A stretch of 64,000 nucleotides of DNA. Source: Pseudomonas sp. 31-12 (GTDB taxonomy: Bacteria > Pseudomonadota > Gammaproteobacteria > Pseudomonadales > Pseudomonadaceae). Below, piece after piece: positions 8,405 through 16,692 of this stretch; position 1 is the stretch's first letter; every line of letters begins with the position of its first letter. The DNA is taken from the NCBI RefSeq assembly GCF_003151075.1, contig NZ_CP029482.1, positions 1,922,001 to 1,986,000 of the forward strand, written 5' to 3'. The notes beneath the pieces were generated by a model. That model had not been told where the DNA came from. It searched no databases and saw only the letters and a program-made list of their open reading frames with translations. The translations under genes were made by a program, and so were the position numbers.

Positions 8405-8818
8405 TCAATTTAGCCATTGCCGACGTTTTCTGGTGGCACCGCTGGCGAAGATACCGCAGAGCAGGGCCAATAGCGCAACCCCACCACCGATTACGAACCA
8501 TTGCTGCTGATCAGTCAGCAGCCGTGGCAGCGGGGTGCTGGCCTGGGCTTCCTTGAGTTGCAGCTTGAGGCGCTGGTTCTCTTGGCGCAACCGGCCCAGC
8601 TGAGCGCTTTCGCGTTCACTGTCGGTATTTTGCAGTTGTTTGCTCAGTTCTTCCCGTTGCTGCTCGCTTACCTTCAAGCGTTGCTGCAACTCGGTTATCT
8701 GGCTGCCGGCGCTCAGCGACAACGGCGTCGAACTGCCGCCCTCGGCGCTTTCTTCACCGTGGGCAGGGGCCACCATCGACAACGTCACCAACATCAGACA
8801 CAACGGACCTTTGCGCAT
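8405..8818 (-). CDS. Signal-peptide, coiled-coil, single-pass membrane protein of unknown function
   Basis: A 137-aa protein. Residues 1-21 are a signal peptide (MRKGPLCLMLVTLSMVAPAHG). A Q/E/L-rich coiled coil spans about 35-85 (ITELQQRLKVSEQQREEL...). A transmembrane helix lies at about 105-125 (WFVIGGGVALLALLCGIFAS), followed by a short basic tail. This layout resembles the TIGR04211-type proteins without their SH3 domain. The frame is open to 8920, but the ATG at 8818 places the signal peptide correctly. The cpxR-like gene begins 4 bases after its stop, so the two are probably cotranscribed. Confidence 0.75.
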   Translation of the reverse strand: MRKGPLCLMLVTLSMVAPAHGEESAEGGSSTPLSLSAGSQITELQQRLKVSEQQREELSKQLQNTDSERESAQLGRLRQENQRLKLQLKEAQASTPLPRLLTDQQQWFVIGGGVALLALLCGIFASGATRKRRQWLN

Positions 8819-8927
8819 CGCGACTCCTGATTCCAATACGAGTATTGGGCAGGTTGTCGGCCGCTGAACGAGAATAATGAGCGTTGAGAGCGCGATGAAC
8901 CGACAAGGTTCACCGCGCAATGGGGAT

Positions 8928-9227
8928 TTACGGCAGGACTTGCTTGAACGGCTTGACCGAAACGTTGGCGTAGACGCCAGCGGCGATGTACGGATCGGCG
9001 TCGGCCCAGGCCTGGGCGGCGCTCAGGGAATCGAACTCGGCGACGATCAGGCTGCCGGTGAAACCCGCTGCGCCCGGATCATTGCTGTCGACCGCCGGGT
9101 GCGGGCCGGCCAATACGATACGACCTTCGCCCTTGAGCACTTGCAGGCGCTCGAGGTGGGCAGGCCGCGCGGCCAGGCGGGCTTCCAGGGAGTTGGCGAC
9201 GTCTGTGGCAATGATTGCGTAAAGCAT
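8928..9227 (-). CDS. yciI: YciI family protein
   Basis: A 99-aa dimeric alpha-beta barrel (ferredoxin-like) protein. The start [10 protein letters not shown], the conserved HLERLQ helix with its histidine, the GPHP turn and DPY near residue 78 match YciI. The family's His-Asp pair is proposed to be catalytic in some relatives, but the reaction in cells is unknown. The gene follows yciB directly (yciB stop at 9229, yciI start at 9227), the same pair found in many gammaproteobacteria. Confidence 0.88.
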   Translation of the reverse strand: MLYAIIATDVANSLEARLAARPAHLERLQVLKGEGRIVLAGPHPAVDSNDPGAAGFTGSLIVAEFDSLSAAQAWADADPYIAAGVYANVSVKPFKQVLP

Positions 9228-9228
9228 G

Positions 9229-9825
9229 TCAGTCCTCGGTTTTTGGCGTAGTGGTATCGGCGTCGTGCAGGTGGCGGGACAGGTAAATGCCCTGGGCGAC
9301 CAGGAACAGCAACGTCATGCCCAGGCTGCCGAAGACTTTGAAGTCGACCCAGTAGCTCTGGAACGTGAACGCGACGAACAGGTTGGCGGCGCCGCAAAAC
9401 AGGAAAAAGCCGATCCAGGCGATGTTCATTCGCGTCCAGACCGGGTCCGGCAGGGTCAGTGCGTGGCCCATGATGCGTTTGATCAGCAATTGGTCGCCGA
9501 TGAAGTGGCTGCCAATGAACGCGAGGGCGAACAGCCAGTTGACCACCGGCGCTTTCCACTTCAGGAAGGTCTCGCTGTGGAACGCCAGGGTCAGGCTACC
9601 GAAGACCAGGCAGGCAATGAGGGTCAGCCACTGGCTCTTCTCCAGCTTGCGCTGCTTGATGAACAGCGCACCGTAAACTACCAGGGAGCTGATGATCAGC
9701 ATCGCGGTGGCGCTGTAAATACCGCCTACAGTCAGTTGATGACCGCCGATGTCGACGACCCGTGGATCAATTTTGAAAACGATGAAAAACAGCAGGAGCG
9801 GGATGAAATCGATGAATTGTTTCAC
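9229..9825 (-). CDS. yciB: YciB/IspZ inner membrane-spanning protein
   Basis: A 198-aa polytopic membrane protein starting at the GTG at 9825 (residues [17 protein letters not shown]), the standard beginning and length of this family. About five hydrophobic segments follow, with the conserved pieces [26 protein letters not shown] and [12 protein letters not shown]. YciB is linked to envelope integrity and septation in Enterobacteria. The reading frame is open much farther upstream, to 10605, but that part only mirrors the PHP gene on the other strand. Confidence 0.9.
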   Translation of the reverse strand: MKQFIDFIPLLLFFIVFKIDPRVVDIGGHQLTVGGIYSATAMLIISSLVVYGALFIKQRKLEKSQWLTLIACLVFGSLTLAFHSETFLKWKAPVVNWLFALAFIGSHFIGDQLLIKRIMGHALTLPDPVWTRMNIAWIGFFLFCGAANLFVAFTFQSYWVDFKVFGSLGMTLLFLVAQGIYLSRHLHDADTTTPKTED

Positions 9826-9912
9826 AGTGGCAGCCAGAAGCAGGATGTGGCGGCATAATAACAAACATATGGGCGCGCGATAGCGCCAGCTGATTTGAGG
9901 TAACACATCCCC

Positions 9913-10776
9913 GTGAATGTCGACTTGCACTGCCATAGCACCGCCTCCGATGGCGCTCTCGCGCCTGCTGTCCTGGTGGCGCGTGCGTTCGAGAAAGGCG
10001 TGCGAGTGCTGGCCTTGACCGATCACGACACCCTCGAAGGCCTCGATGAGGCCCGCAGTGCGGCCACGGCGCTGGGGATGCAACTGGTCAACGGCGTCGA
10101 ATTGTCCTGCACCTGGGGTGGCGCGACCATTCATGTGCTCGGCTACGGATTTGATGTCAATGCCGTACCGTTGGTCGATGCCATCGCCAAATTGCACGAT
10201 GGCCGCTGGCTGCGGTCCGAAGAAATAAGCCGCAAGCTGGCGCTGAAAGGCATGCCGGGCGCGCTGGAAGGTGCACGGGCCATCCAGCAGGAACTGGGCG
10301 ACAGCGGCAATGCGCCGGCCCGTCCGCACTTCGCCGACTGGATGGTGCGTGAAGGTTTTGTCAAGGATCGCGCCGAAGCGTTCCGAAAATGGCTGGGCGC
10401 CGGCAAACTGGGCGACGTCAAGCAGCACTGGCCGACCCTGGAAGACACGGTCGAAACCCTTCGGGCCGCGAAGGCTTGGGTCAGCCTGGCGCATCCGTGG
10501 CACTACGATTTCACTCGCAGCAAGCGTCGCCGCCTGATTTCTGACTATATTCAAGCCGGGGGCCACGCAATTGAAGTGGTCAATGGCCATCAGCCCGCCG
10601 AACAAGTGGGCAGCCTGGCGATTCTAGCTCGTGAGTTCGGTCTGCTGGTCAGCGCCGGCAGTGATTTTCATGGCCCTGGAGGCTGGTCCGAGATCGGCGA
10701 ATACCGCCCGCTCCCGGAGGATCTGCCACCACTGTGGTGTCGATTCAAACATGACCCAATTATTGCCGCCGTCTGA
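9913..10776 (+). CDS. rnm: PHP-domain 5'-3' exoribonuclease, RNase AM (YciV/TrpH)
   Basis: A 287-aa PHP phosphoesterase. The four PHP metal motifs are visible: [11 protein letters not shown] (residues 4-14), [16 protein letters not shown], and later HPWHYD and [10 protein letters not shown] start at 9913. In E. coli, YciV (RNase AM) matures the 5' ends of 23S, 16S and 5S rRNA and degrades short RNAs and pAp. The order yciV-yciO with rluB close by is the same as in E. coli, which supports orthology. It is divergent from yciB. Confidence 0.88.
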   Translation: MNVDLHCHSTASDGALAPAVLVARAFEKGVRVLALTDHDTLEGLDEARSAATALGMQLVNGVELSCTWGGATIHVLGYGFDVNAVPLVDAIAKLHDGRWLRSEEISRKLALKGMPGALEGARAIQQELGDSGNAPARPHFADWMVREGFVKDRAEAFRKWLGAGKLGDVKQHWPTLEDTVETLRAAKAWVSLAHPWHYDFTRSKRRRLISDYIQAGGHAIEVVNGHQPAEQVGSLAILAREFGLLVSAGSDFHGPGGWSEIGEYRPLPEDLPPLWCRFKHDPIIAAV

Positions 10777-10789
10777 ACAGGTAGAGAAT

Positions 10790-11419
10790 GTGAGTCAATT
10801 TTTCCAGATTCATCCGGAAAACCCGCAAGCGCGCCTGATAAAACAGGCTGTCGAGATCATCCGCAACGGCGGGGTGGTGATTTATCCCACAGACTCCTCC
10901 TACGCCATTGGTTGCCAGATCGGCGACAAGAATGCCGTGGAGCGCGTGCGCCGGTTGCGCGGGCTGGACGACAAGCACAACTTTGCATTGATTTGCAGCG
11001 ACCTGTCGCAACTGGGCTTGTTCGCCAAGATTGATACCGGCCTTTTCCGCTTGCTCAAAGCGCACCTGCCGGGGCCGTACACCTTCATTCTCAACGCTAC
11101 CCGTGAAGTCCCGCGGCTGTTGTTGCACCCGAAAAAACGCACCATAGGCCTGCGGGTGCCGAGCCATCCGATTGCCCTGGCGCTGCTGGAAGAACTGGGC
11201 GAGCCGCTGATGAGCGTGACCCTGATCATGCCCGGCGATACCGACCCAATGAGCGATCCTTACGAAATGCGCCAGTTGCTCGAGCATCAGGTCGACCTGA
11301 TCATCGATGGCGGTTTCGGCGGCATCAAGGCGTCCACCGTGATCAACCTTGCCGACGGCGAGCCCGAAGTGATCCGCGTCGGTTGCGGCGACCCGACGCC
11401 GTTCATGGCCGAGGCGTAG
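10790..11419 (+). CDS. yciO: YciO, Sua5/YrdC-family threonylcarbamoyl-AMP synthase-like protein
   Basis: A 209-aa protein starting at GTG 10790 with VSQFFQIHPENPQARL. This lines up with the known start of E. coli YciO, so I prefer it over the ATG at 10751 inside the preceding gene. The YrdC fold is seen in GGVVIYPTDSSYAIGC, KKRTIGLRVPSHP, and the terminal STVINL with GCGDPTPF. Sua5/TsaC makes threonylcarbamoyl-AMP for tRNA t6A; YciO is a paralogue with weak or different activity, so the substrate is open. Confidence 0.88.
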   Translation: MSQFFQIHPENPQARLIKQAVEIIRNGGVVIYPTDSSYAIGCQIGDKNAVERVRRLRGLDDKHNFALICSDLSQLGLFAKIDTGLFRLLKAHLPGPYTFILNATREVPRLLLHPKKRTIGLRVPSHPIALALLEELGEPLMSVTLIMPGDTDPMSDPYEMRQLLEHQVDLIIDGGFGGIKASTVINLADGEPEVIRVGCGDPTPFMAEA

Positions 11420-12241
11420 ATGTCTGCAGTAGAACCCGTTGTCGACAGTCAGGCCGGCGCCCAGCAAGAGCTGCCCTTCGCCATGGTCTATGGCCAGGCG
11501 GTCATGGAAATGCCGCTGGACTTGTACATCCCGCCGGATGCGCTCGAGGTTTTCCTTGAAGCTTTCGAAGGCCCGCTCGACCTGCTGCTGTACCTGATCC
11601 GCAAACAGAACATCAACATCCTCGACATCCCGGTGGCGGAAATCACCCGCCAGTACATGGGCTATGTCGAGTTGATGCAGTCGGTGCGCCTGGAGCTGGC
11701 CGCCGAGTACCTGGTGATGGCCGCGATGCTGGCCGAGATCAAGTCGCGGATGCTGCTGCCGCGTGCCGAAACCATCGAAGACGAAGAAGACGACCCGCGC
11801 GCCGAGCTGATCCGTCGCTTGCAGGAGTACGAACGCTTCAAGGCGGCGGCGGAAGGCATCGATGGCCTGAGCCGTGTCGGTCGTGACGTGGTGGTGCCCA
11901 AGCTCGACGCCCCGGAAGCCCGGGCGCGCAAGCTGTTGCCGGATGTGCGTTTGTCAGAGCTGCTGCTGTCCATGGCCGAGGTCCTGCGCCGTGGCGACAT
12001 GTTCGAAAGCCACCAGGTCAGCCGCGAGGCACTGTCCACCCGCGAACGCATGAGCGATGTGCTGGACCGGCTCAAGGGCGGCGGTTTCGTGCCCTTTGTC
12101 GAGCTTTTCACCGCTGAAGAAGGACGCCTGGGGGTGGTGGTGACCTTTATGGCGATCCTCGAATTGGTCAAGGAATCTTTGGTCGAGCTGGTGCAGAATG
12201 AGCCGTTCGCGGCGATCCACGTGCGAGCCCGAGCCGAATAA
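11420..12241 (+). CDS. scpA: Segregation and condensation protein A
   Basis: A 273-aa kleisin. After an N-terminal extension of about 35 residues comes the kleisin core: VFLEAFEGPLDLLLYLIRKQNINILDIPV, then AAEYLVMAAMLAEIKSRMLLPR. An acidic middle (EDEEDDPR) and a C-terminal winged helix (FVPFVELFTAEEGRLGVVVTF) follow. ScpA bridges SMC heads together with ScpB to hold and segregate the chromosome. The ATG directly follows the stop of yciO, and scpB begins 11 bases after its end. Confidence 0.92.
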   Translation: MSAVEPVVDSQAGAQQELPFAMVYGQAVMEMPLDLYIPPDALEVFLEAFEGPLDLLLYLIRKQNINILDIPVAEITRQYMGYVELMQSVRLELAAEYLVMAAMLAEIKSRMLLPRAETIEDEEDDPRAELIRRLQEYERFKAAAEGIDGLSRVGRDVVVPKLDAPEARARKLLPDVRLSELLLSMAEVLRRGDMFESHQVSREALSTRERMSDVLDRLKGGGFVPFVELFTAEEGRLGVVVTFMAILELVKESLVELVQNEPFAAIHVRARAE

Positions 12242-12252
12242 CGAGTTGAATC

Positions 12253-13239
12253 ATGAACCTGACTGAACCCCGCGAGCTGGCGCCACTGCTTGAAGCCTTT
12301 CTGTTGGCCTCGGGAAAACCGCAATCGCTTGAACGCCTGTTCGAACTCTTCGAAGAAAGCGAGCGGCCGGAGCCGCCGGTCTTCAAGAAAGCCCTGACGC
12401 TTCTGGCCAAGTCCTGCGACGGCCGCGCGTTCGAGCTGAAGGAAGTGGCCTCCGGTTATCGCTTGCAGATCCGCGAAAAGTTCTCGCCGTGGGTAGGACG
12501 GTTGTGGGAAGAACGCCCGCAGCGATATTCGCGTGCCATGCTCGAAACCATTGCCCTGATTGCCTATCGCCAGCCGATCACCCGGGGCGAGATCGAAGAC
12601 GTGCGGGGCGTGGCGGTCAACAGTCACATCGTCAAGACCCTGCTGGAACGCGAGTGGATCCGCATCGTCGGCTACCGCGACGTGCCCGGCAAACCGGCGA
12701 TGTTTGCCACCACCAAGGCGTTTCTCGATCACTTCAACCTGAAGAACCTTGACGACTTGCCGCCGCTGGCTGAGTTGCGAGAACTGGAGCCTGATCCGGT
12801 ACTGGACTTCGACGACGCGCCAGTCCCGGCAAGTTTGCAGGAGCTGGCGGATGCCAGCGCCGAGCCGGAGGAGCCTAAGGAGGAGACCAGTTTCCATACG
12901 CTGTTGCTGGAACTGGACACCATGGAGGAGGGGCTCAAGACCGACTTTGATGACATCCTGCGCGATAGCGCGGTGACGGAATCCGAAGAGGTGCTGGAGC
13001 TGCCTGAGCCCGAGATCGAAGTTGAACTTCAGGTCGAGCCCGAAGCCACAGTCGAAGAAGAGCCGGAAGAAGAACGGGAAGACGACGTGCTCGGTGTTGC
13101 CGAAGCGCGCGAAAAACTCCTGGCCGCTGTCGCCGCTCTAGAACAGCCAAAACCCGAGCCCGAATTGAGCGACGAAGAAGCCGAGGCCCGGGCCCTGGCC
13201 GAAGCCATCGAAGCCGAGCGCCGCGAATTCGACGACTGA
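12253..13239 (+). CDS. scpB: Segregation and condensation protein B with long acidic tail
   Basis: A 328-aa protein. Residues about 1-180 are the paired winged helices of ScpB (ALLEAFLLASGKPQSLERL; IALIAYRQPITRGEIEDVRGV; MFATTKAFLDHF). ScpB dimers bind the ScpA kleisin. From about residue 180 to the end there is a Glu/Asp/Pro-rich, low-complexity tail (EPEATVEEEPEEEREDD). It makes the protein much longer than Bacillus ScpB (about 200 aa). Such tails occur in Pseudomonas ScpB, and their role is not known. The gene is cotranscribed with scpA by position. Confidence 0.92.
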   Translation: MNLTEPRELAPLLEAFLLASGKPQSLERLFELFEESERPEPPVFKKALTLLAKSCDGRAFELKEVASGYRLQIREKFSPWVGRLWEERPQRYSRAMLETIALIAYRQPITRGEIEDVRGVAVNSHIVKTLLEREWIRIVGYRDVPGKPAMFATTKAFLDHFNLKNLDDLPPLAELRELEPDPVLDFDDAPVPASLQELADASAEPEEPKEETSFHTLLLELDTMEEGLKTDFDDILRDSAVTESEEVLELPEPEIEVELQVEPEATVEEEPEEEREDDVLGVAEAREKLLAAVAALEQPKPEPELSDEEAEARALAEAIEAERREFDD

Positions 13240-13267
13240 GCCCATCCCTGTGGACAATGAAGGCCCT

Positions 13268-13297
13268 CTGTGGGAGCTAGCAGGCTAGCTCCCACAG
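13268..13297. repeat. Single REP-like palindrome
   Basis: CTGTGGGAGCTAGC and its inverted arm GCTAGCTCCCACAG, separated by two bases, in the gap between scpB and the DUF1289 gene. Confidence 0.7.
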
Positions 13298-13323
13298 TGG
13301 ATTGGTGTTGACTGGAGTATTTG

Positions 13324-13515
13324 ATGAGTTCTACCAAAGACCCGTGTATCAGCGTCTGCAAATTCACCGACGACATCTGCCTCGGCTGCGGTCGCAGCAA
13401 GCGTGAGATCAAGGCCTGGAAGAAACTCGACAAGGCTGACAAGCGCACCGTGCTCGCGGAGTCGGCGCTCAGGTTGATCAAACTCGGCGGTGCCGTTCGG
13501 CGCAAAAGCAAATAA
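13324..13515 (+). CDS. DUF1289 small cysteine-rich protein
   Basis: A 63-aa protein with the DUF1289 signature: PCISVCKFTDDICLGCGRSKREI. Four cysteines (CxxxC ... CxxC) are set to bind metal, probably zinc or an Fe-S cluster. A basic tail follows. The family is widespread in Proteobacteria and its function is unknown. The ATG at 13324 is preceded by a suitable GGAG. It lies between scpB and rluB. Confidence 0.85.
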   Translation: MSSTKDPCISVCKFTDDICLGCGRSKREIKAWKKLDKADKRTVLAESALRLIKLGGAVRRKSK

Positions 13516-13671
13516 GCAGGCAATCATCAGCTAGTCTCTGATGCGCAAACGCTCCCATGAGCGTATGATTTGCGACCCTTCGGCGATCCCTACGCCAAGT
13601 GAACAGATTTACATCGCTTCAGGACGCTCAATTCAGGGCCGCCTGAACAGACCACACCGGGAGGTGCCCAG

Positions 13672-14970
13672 ATGAGTATCAACGACCAGAAAGACGACCA
13701 GGAAATCGGCCCAGCAGGCGAAAAACTGCAGAAAGTCCTCGCCCGTATCGGCGTCGGCTCGCGCCGTGACGTGGAAGCCTGGATCAGCCACGGCCGCATC
13801 AAGGTCAACGGCAAAGACGCCACCCTCGGGCAGCGCGTCGACATGCACGACGCCATCACCATTGATGGCAAGGTGATCAAGCGCGAAGAAGCCGCCGAGT
13901 CGGTACGCCGCGTGATCATGTACAACAAGCCCGACGGCGAAATCTGCACCCGCCTTGATCCGGAAGGCCGTCCGACCGTTTTCGACAAGATGCCGCGCCC
14001 GAAAGAAGGTCGCTGGATCAACATCGGTCGTCTGGACATCAACACCACTGGCCTGCTGATGTTCACCACCGACGGTGAGCTGGCCAACCGCCTGATGCAC
14101 CCTTCCTACGAAATGGACCGTGAATACGCGGTACGTGTGCGTGGCGAAGTCGATGACGAGATGATCGAGCGTCTGAAAGCAGGCGTCGTCCTTGAAGACG
14201 GCCCGGCCAAGTTCACCGACATCAAGCAAGCACCGGGTGGCGAAGGTTTCAACCACTGGTACCACTGCGTGGTGATGGAAGGTCGCAACCGCGAAGTTCG
14301 TCGTCTGTGGGAGTCCCAGGGCCTGGTGGTCAGCCGTCTGAAACGCGTGCGTTTCGGTCCGGTGTTCCTCAACTCCGACCTGCCGATGGGCCGCTGGCGC
14401 GAAATGAGCCAGTACGAAGTCGACATTCTGAGTGCTGAAGTCGGCCTGACGCCTGTGGCCATGCCGCAGATGAACGCCAAGAGCAAAGACAAGCTCGACC
14501 GCATGCAGCGTAAATCGTCGCGTCCAATGGGCAAGACCGAGCGCGTGCGTTCGTTGCGTCCAGCCATCGGTAACCAGACCGCTGCTACGCCGCGTGACTC
14601 CCGTGAGCCGCAAATCGAAGGCGAGCGTCCAGCCCGCAAACCAGCAGCGCCACGCGCTGATGGCGAGCGCGGTCCACGCACGCCGCGTCCGGCCAACGGT
14701 CGCACCGAGCGTGGCGAAGGCCGCGGTGCGCCAAGCGGCGGTCGTAGCGATCGCGGTGCTCCAGCCGGTCGTGGCGAGTCTCGTGGTGAGTCGGGTCGCG
14801 GTACACCAGTGGCAGACCGTCCTTCCGACACCAAGCGCCCGGCCAAGGCACCGGCGAAGAAGCGTCCAGGCATCGTTCTGGTCGACAAGGATGCACCGTC
14901 GGGCAAACGCCGTGGTGCGCCAGCCGGTTCGGGCCAGCGTCCGGGCTTCGGTCGTCGCAAGCCTGAGTAA
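13672..14970 (+). CDS. rluB: 23S rRNA pseudouridine(2605) synthase RluB with basic C-terminal extension
   Basis: A 432-aa protein. Residues about 15-60 form an S4 RNA-binding domain (LQKVLARIGVGSRRDVEAWI). The RsuA/RluB catalytic domain spans about 75-250, with the nucleophile Asp122 in GRLDINTTGLL and MEGRNREVRRLWES later. From about residue 265 the chain is Arg/Gly/Pro/Ala-rich (GERGPRTPRPANGRTERGEGRG), a disordered RNA-binding type tail absent from short RsuA proteins. RluB modifies U2605 of 23S rRNA. ATG start preceded by GGGAGG. Confidence 0.9.
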   Translation: MSINDQKDDQEIGPAGEKLQKVLARIGVGSRRDVEAWISHGRIKVNGKDATLGQRVDMHDAITIDGKVIKREEAAESVRRVIMYNKPDGEICTRLDPEGRPTVFDKMPRPKEGRWINIGRLDINTTGLLMFTTDGELANRLMHPSYEMDREYAVRVRGEVDDEMIERLKAGVVLEDGPAKFTDIKQAPGGEGFNHWYHCVVMEGRNREVRRLWESQGLVVSRLKRVRFGPVFLNSDLPMGRWREMSQYEVDILSAEVGLTPVAMPQMNAKSKDKLDRMQRKSSRPMGKTERVRSLRPAIGNQTAATPRDSREPQIEGERPARKPAAPRADGERGPRTPRPANGRTERGEGRGAPSGGRSDRGAPAGRGESRGESGRGTPVADRPSDTKRPAKAPAKKRPGIVLVDKDAPSGKRRGAPAGSGQRPGFGRRKPE

Positions 14971-14986
14971 TCGGTAAGCGCCGCAT

Positions 14987-15020
14987 AAAAAACGCCAACC
15001 TTCGGGTTGGCGTTTTTTTT
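14987..15020 (+). terminator. Rho-independent terminator after rluB
   Basis: AACGCCAACC, loop TTCG, then GGTTGGCGTT and a run of T. It is a strong intrinsic terminator 17 bases after the rluB stop, with an A-run on the other side that could serve the opposite strand. Confidence 0.92.
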
Positions 15021-15056
15021 GGTCTGGCAAAAGCCGGTCTTCAGAATGCAGATAAA

Positions 15057-15192
15057 CCTGTGGCGAGGGAGCTTGCTCCCGTTGGGGCGCGAAGCGGCCC
15101 CAAACCCTCTACCCCGGTGTGTCAGGCAAATCGTGGCGGCAGGTTTTGCGACTGCTGCGCAGTCGAACGGGAGCAAGCTCCCTCGCCACAGG
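15057..15192. repeat. REPIN (GGCGAGGGAGCTTGCTCCC type)
   Basis: Outward-facing CCTGTGGCGAGGGAGC arms with an inner GGGGCGCGAAGCGGCCCC hairpin and a partner CTGCTGCGCAG hairpin. It belongs to the same family as the elements at 7597 and 25641. It separates the rluB terminator from the end of the metallopeptidase gene. Confidence 0.85.
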
Positions 15193-15203
15193 GTTCATGT
15201 TGC

Positions 15204-16169
15204 TTAGAAAACAAACCGCCCATCAAACACCGGCTCATCATCCAGCGCCAACACCCCACTGGAGAAGATCAGGTCCAGATGATGGCTGCCCTTGGCCCCA
15301 CCGCCCAACCCCAGATGCAACCCGCAATGGCGCTCTTCAAACCCGGCATTTCGGGCATACAGACTCTTCACGCCTTCATTGGTGCCAATCCCCAACTCCT
15401 CAATACGCCGGTTCGACGGATTGGCTTCCAGGTACTTGTTGAAGTCATGTTCCAGCCCCGGTACATCCGTGGCGATCTTGCGGATGGTCGAATTCTCGAT
15501 CCACAGCTCCAGCGGCGAATCCAGCACCCCATACTTGCGGGCAAACGGAATCGTGCTGAGGAACGTCCCCATGAATTTCACCTGGCCGTTGATCGCTTCG
15601 CTGTGCGTGGCAATTTCACCAGGTGCCAGATCAAAGTTGCCGATTCCGTTGATATCGGTCCACTTCTTGATGCTATGCATCGGCGTTTCGAACCACGAGC
15701 CGTGATCATCTTTGAAACTTAACGTTTTCGCGTGAGACATGCGCTGGATCAAATGGCTGTTCAGCCCCGCTATACGCTGCGGAGTGACACTGAAAGTGTC
15801 GTAGAAGTAATCGCCGTAATCCTTGAACAGCAGCGACTTCTTCCAGTTCTCGGCCATCACGCCCTGCAGCGCACGGACAAATTCCGGGCCGTCGGGGCGA
15901 GGGTTGGGCAGGGTGGAAGAGTCGTAGAAGAAAATGTACAGATCGCTGTCGGCAATCGCCTGGGCCAGCAGTTCCGTGGGTTCCAGATCCAGCCGCATCG
16001 CGCTGAAGCTGAACCGTGGGCTGTCATCGGCCTGTTCGGCGATGGCGCCGGTCAGTACCTCGTAATCAGCGGTGTGGCCGAGCAAGACCTTCGCCGGGTT
16101 GATGCCGGCAAGGGCAGGGTGGTGTTCGAGGTAGTAAAGGAAATGCGAAATGGCGCGTTGCTTATCCAT
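15204..16169 (-). CDS. M29 (aminopeptidase T)-like metallopeptidase
   Basis: A 321-aa protein starting at ATG 16169 with a strong GGGAGG site. The C-terminal half has the pattern of M29 leucyl aminopeptidases: FDLAPGEIATHSE (first Glu), RRIEELGIGTNEG (second Glu), FEERHCGLHLGLGGG (Glu and His) and GSHHLDLIF (His and Asp). All expected ligands of the two-metal site are thus present. The N-terminal half (KVLLGHTADYEVLTGAI; SDLYIFFYDSSTLPNPR) is like the M29 N-domain but shorter than the usual 400 residues or so. Right upstream, on the same strand, is a 45-aa peptide gene (16238-16375). No peptidase substrate can be read from the sequence. Confidence 0.7.
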   Translation of the reverse strand: MDKQRAISHFLYYLEHHPALAGINPAKVLLGHTADYEVLTGAIAEQADDSPRFSFSAMRLDLEPTELLAQAIADSDLYIFFYDSSTLPNPRPDGPEFVRALQGVMAENWKKSLLFKDYGDYFYDTFSVTPQRIAGLNSHLIQRMSHAKTLSFKDDHGSWFETPMHSIKKWTDINGIGNFDLAPGEIATHSEAINGQVKFMGTFLSTIPFARKYGVLDSPLELWIENSTIRKIATDVPGLEHDFNKYLEANPSNRRIEELGIGTNEGVKSLYARNAGFEERHCGLHLGLGGGAKGSHHLDLIFSSGVLALDDEPVFDGRFVF

Positions 16170-16237
16170 GTAGTCCTCCCTGACAAACCGAAAAAAGTGG
16201 CAGGCACAACCGGCCGGATCGTGCCTGCCGAGGTGTC

Positions 16238-16375
16238 TTACAGCGGCCACATCGCCGTGCCGAACGGAACGACCGCATCGGCTTGCATCATTTCAACGGC
16301 GGCTTCATGGGTCGGTGCTTCAAACCAATCGTCCAGTTGCAGTTCAGTTTCCAAGTCTTTTTCAAGTGCTTGCAT
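16238..16375 (-). CDS. 45-residue peptide of unknown function, paired with the M29-like peptidase
   Basis: A 45-aa peptide starting at ATG 16375, with GGGAGA six bases ahead of it. The frame is open to 16429, but no ribosome site marks the earlier start. The first two thirds are acidic and amphipathic (EKDLETELQLDDWFE), and the end is short and hydrophobic (VVPFGTAMWPL). There is no signal peptide and no cysteine. The M29-like gene begins 68 bases after its stop with no terminator seen between them, so cotranscription is likely. The leader-like acidic part and compact hydrophobic C-terminus recall precursors of modified peptides, but no maturation enzyme other than the peptidase is adjacent. 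I do not recognise the family. Confidence 0.55.
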   Translation of the reverse strand: MQALEKDLETELQLDDWFEAPTHEAAVEMMQADAVVPFGTAMWPL

Positions 16376-16674
16376 TGTGAATCTCCCAGATGACTTTTCG
16401 GTAAGTACAGCGGCGTGTTTTTCAGTCATTGATTAACCCGCCAACTTGCCGGTCGATGCGTCTCGGCAAGTCGCTGAAAACCTAGTTCAGAGGTTTTTAA
16501 ATTGCAAAAAAATAATCAAATTAGTTTTAATTGAACTTTTTATTCTGTTTTTTGGCGGGGCTTTTATCGATAAAAAACAAAAAACTAACTCGACCTTTTC
16601 GTTAGGAAGCTTCCTACCGTCAATTTGCAGTCGTCCTACGGATTGATCTGATTTGGAAAATATGCGTTACAGCT

Positions 16675-16692
16675 TGTAAAGAAAAGCTTACG
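16675..16692. promoter_or_regulatory. Candidate TyrR/PhhR-type operator (or GacA-like box)
   Basis: TGTAAA, six bases, then CTTACG. The TyrR/PhhR box is TGTAAA-N6-TTTACA, so the left half matches fully and the right half at four of six. The same 18 bases also resemble the GacA upstream element TGTAAG-N6-CTTACA. It is about 300 bases ahead of the peptide gene and about 610 bases ahead of aroP. Both readings are inference from consensus only. Confidence 0.3.

Noticed and set aside
9229..10605. A 458-codon open frame on the minus strand that includes yciB
   Set aside because: Only the last 198 codons resemble YciB. The rest mirrors the PHP exonuclease gene on the plus strand and lacks similarity to any family; GC-rich codon bias leaves such frames open.
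10751..10789. ATG at 10751 as the yciO start
   Set aside because: It lies inside the preceding gene, and the GTG at 10790 aligns with the known YciO N-terminus.
16675..16692. GacA box that might mark an Rsm-type small RNA gene
   Set aside because: Neither direction shows the expected series of GGA hairpins followed by a terminator at the right distance. The box fits a TyrR-like operator just as well, so I do not call an RNA gene.
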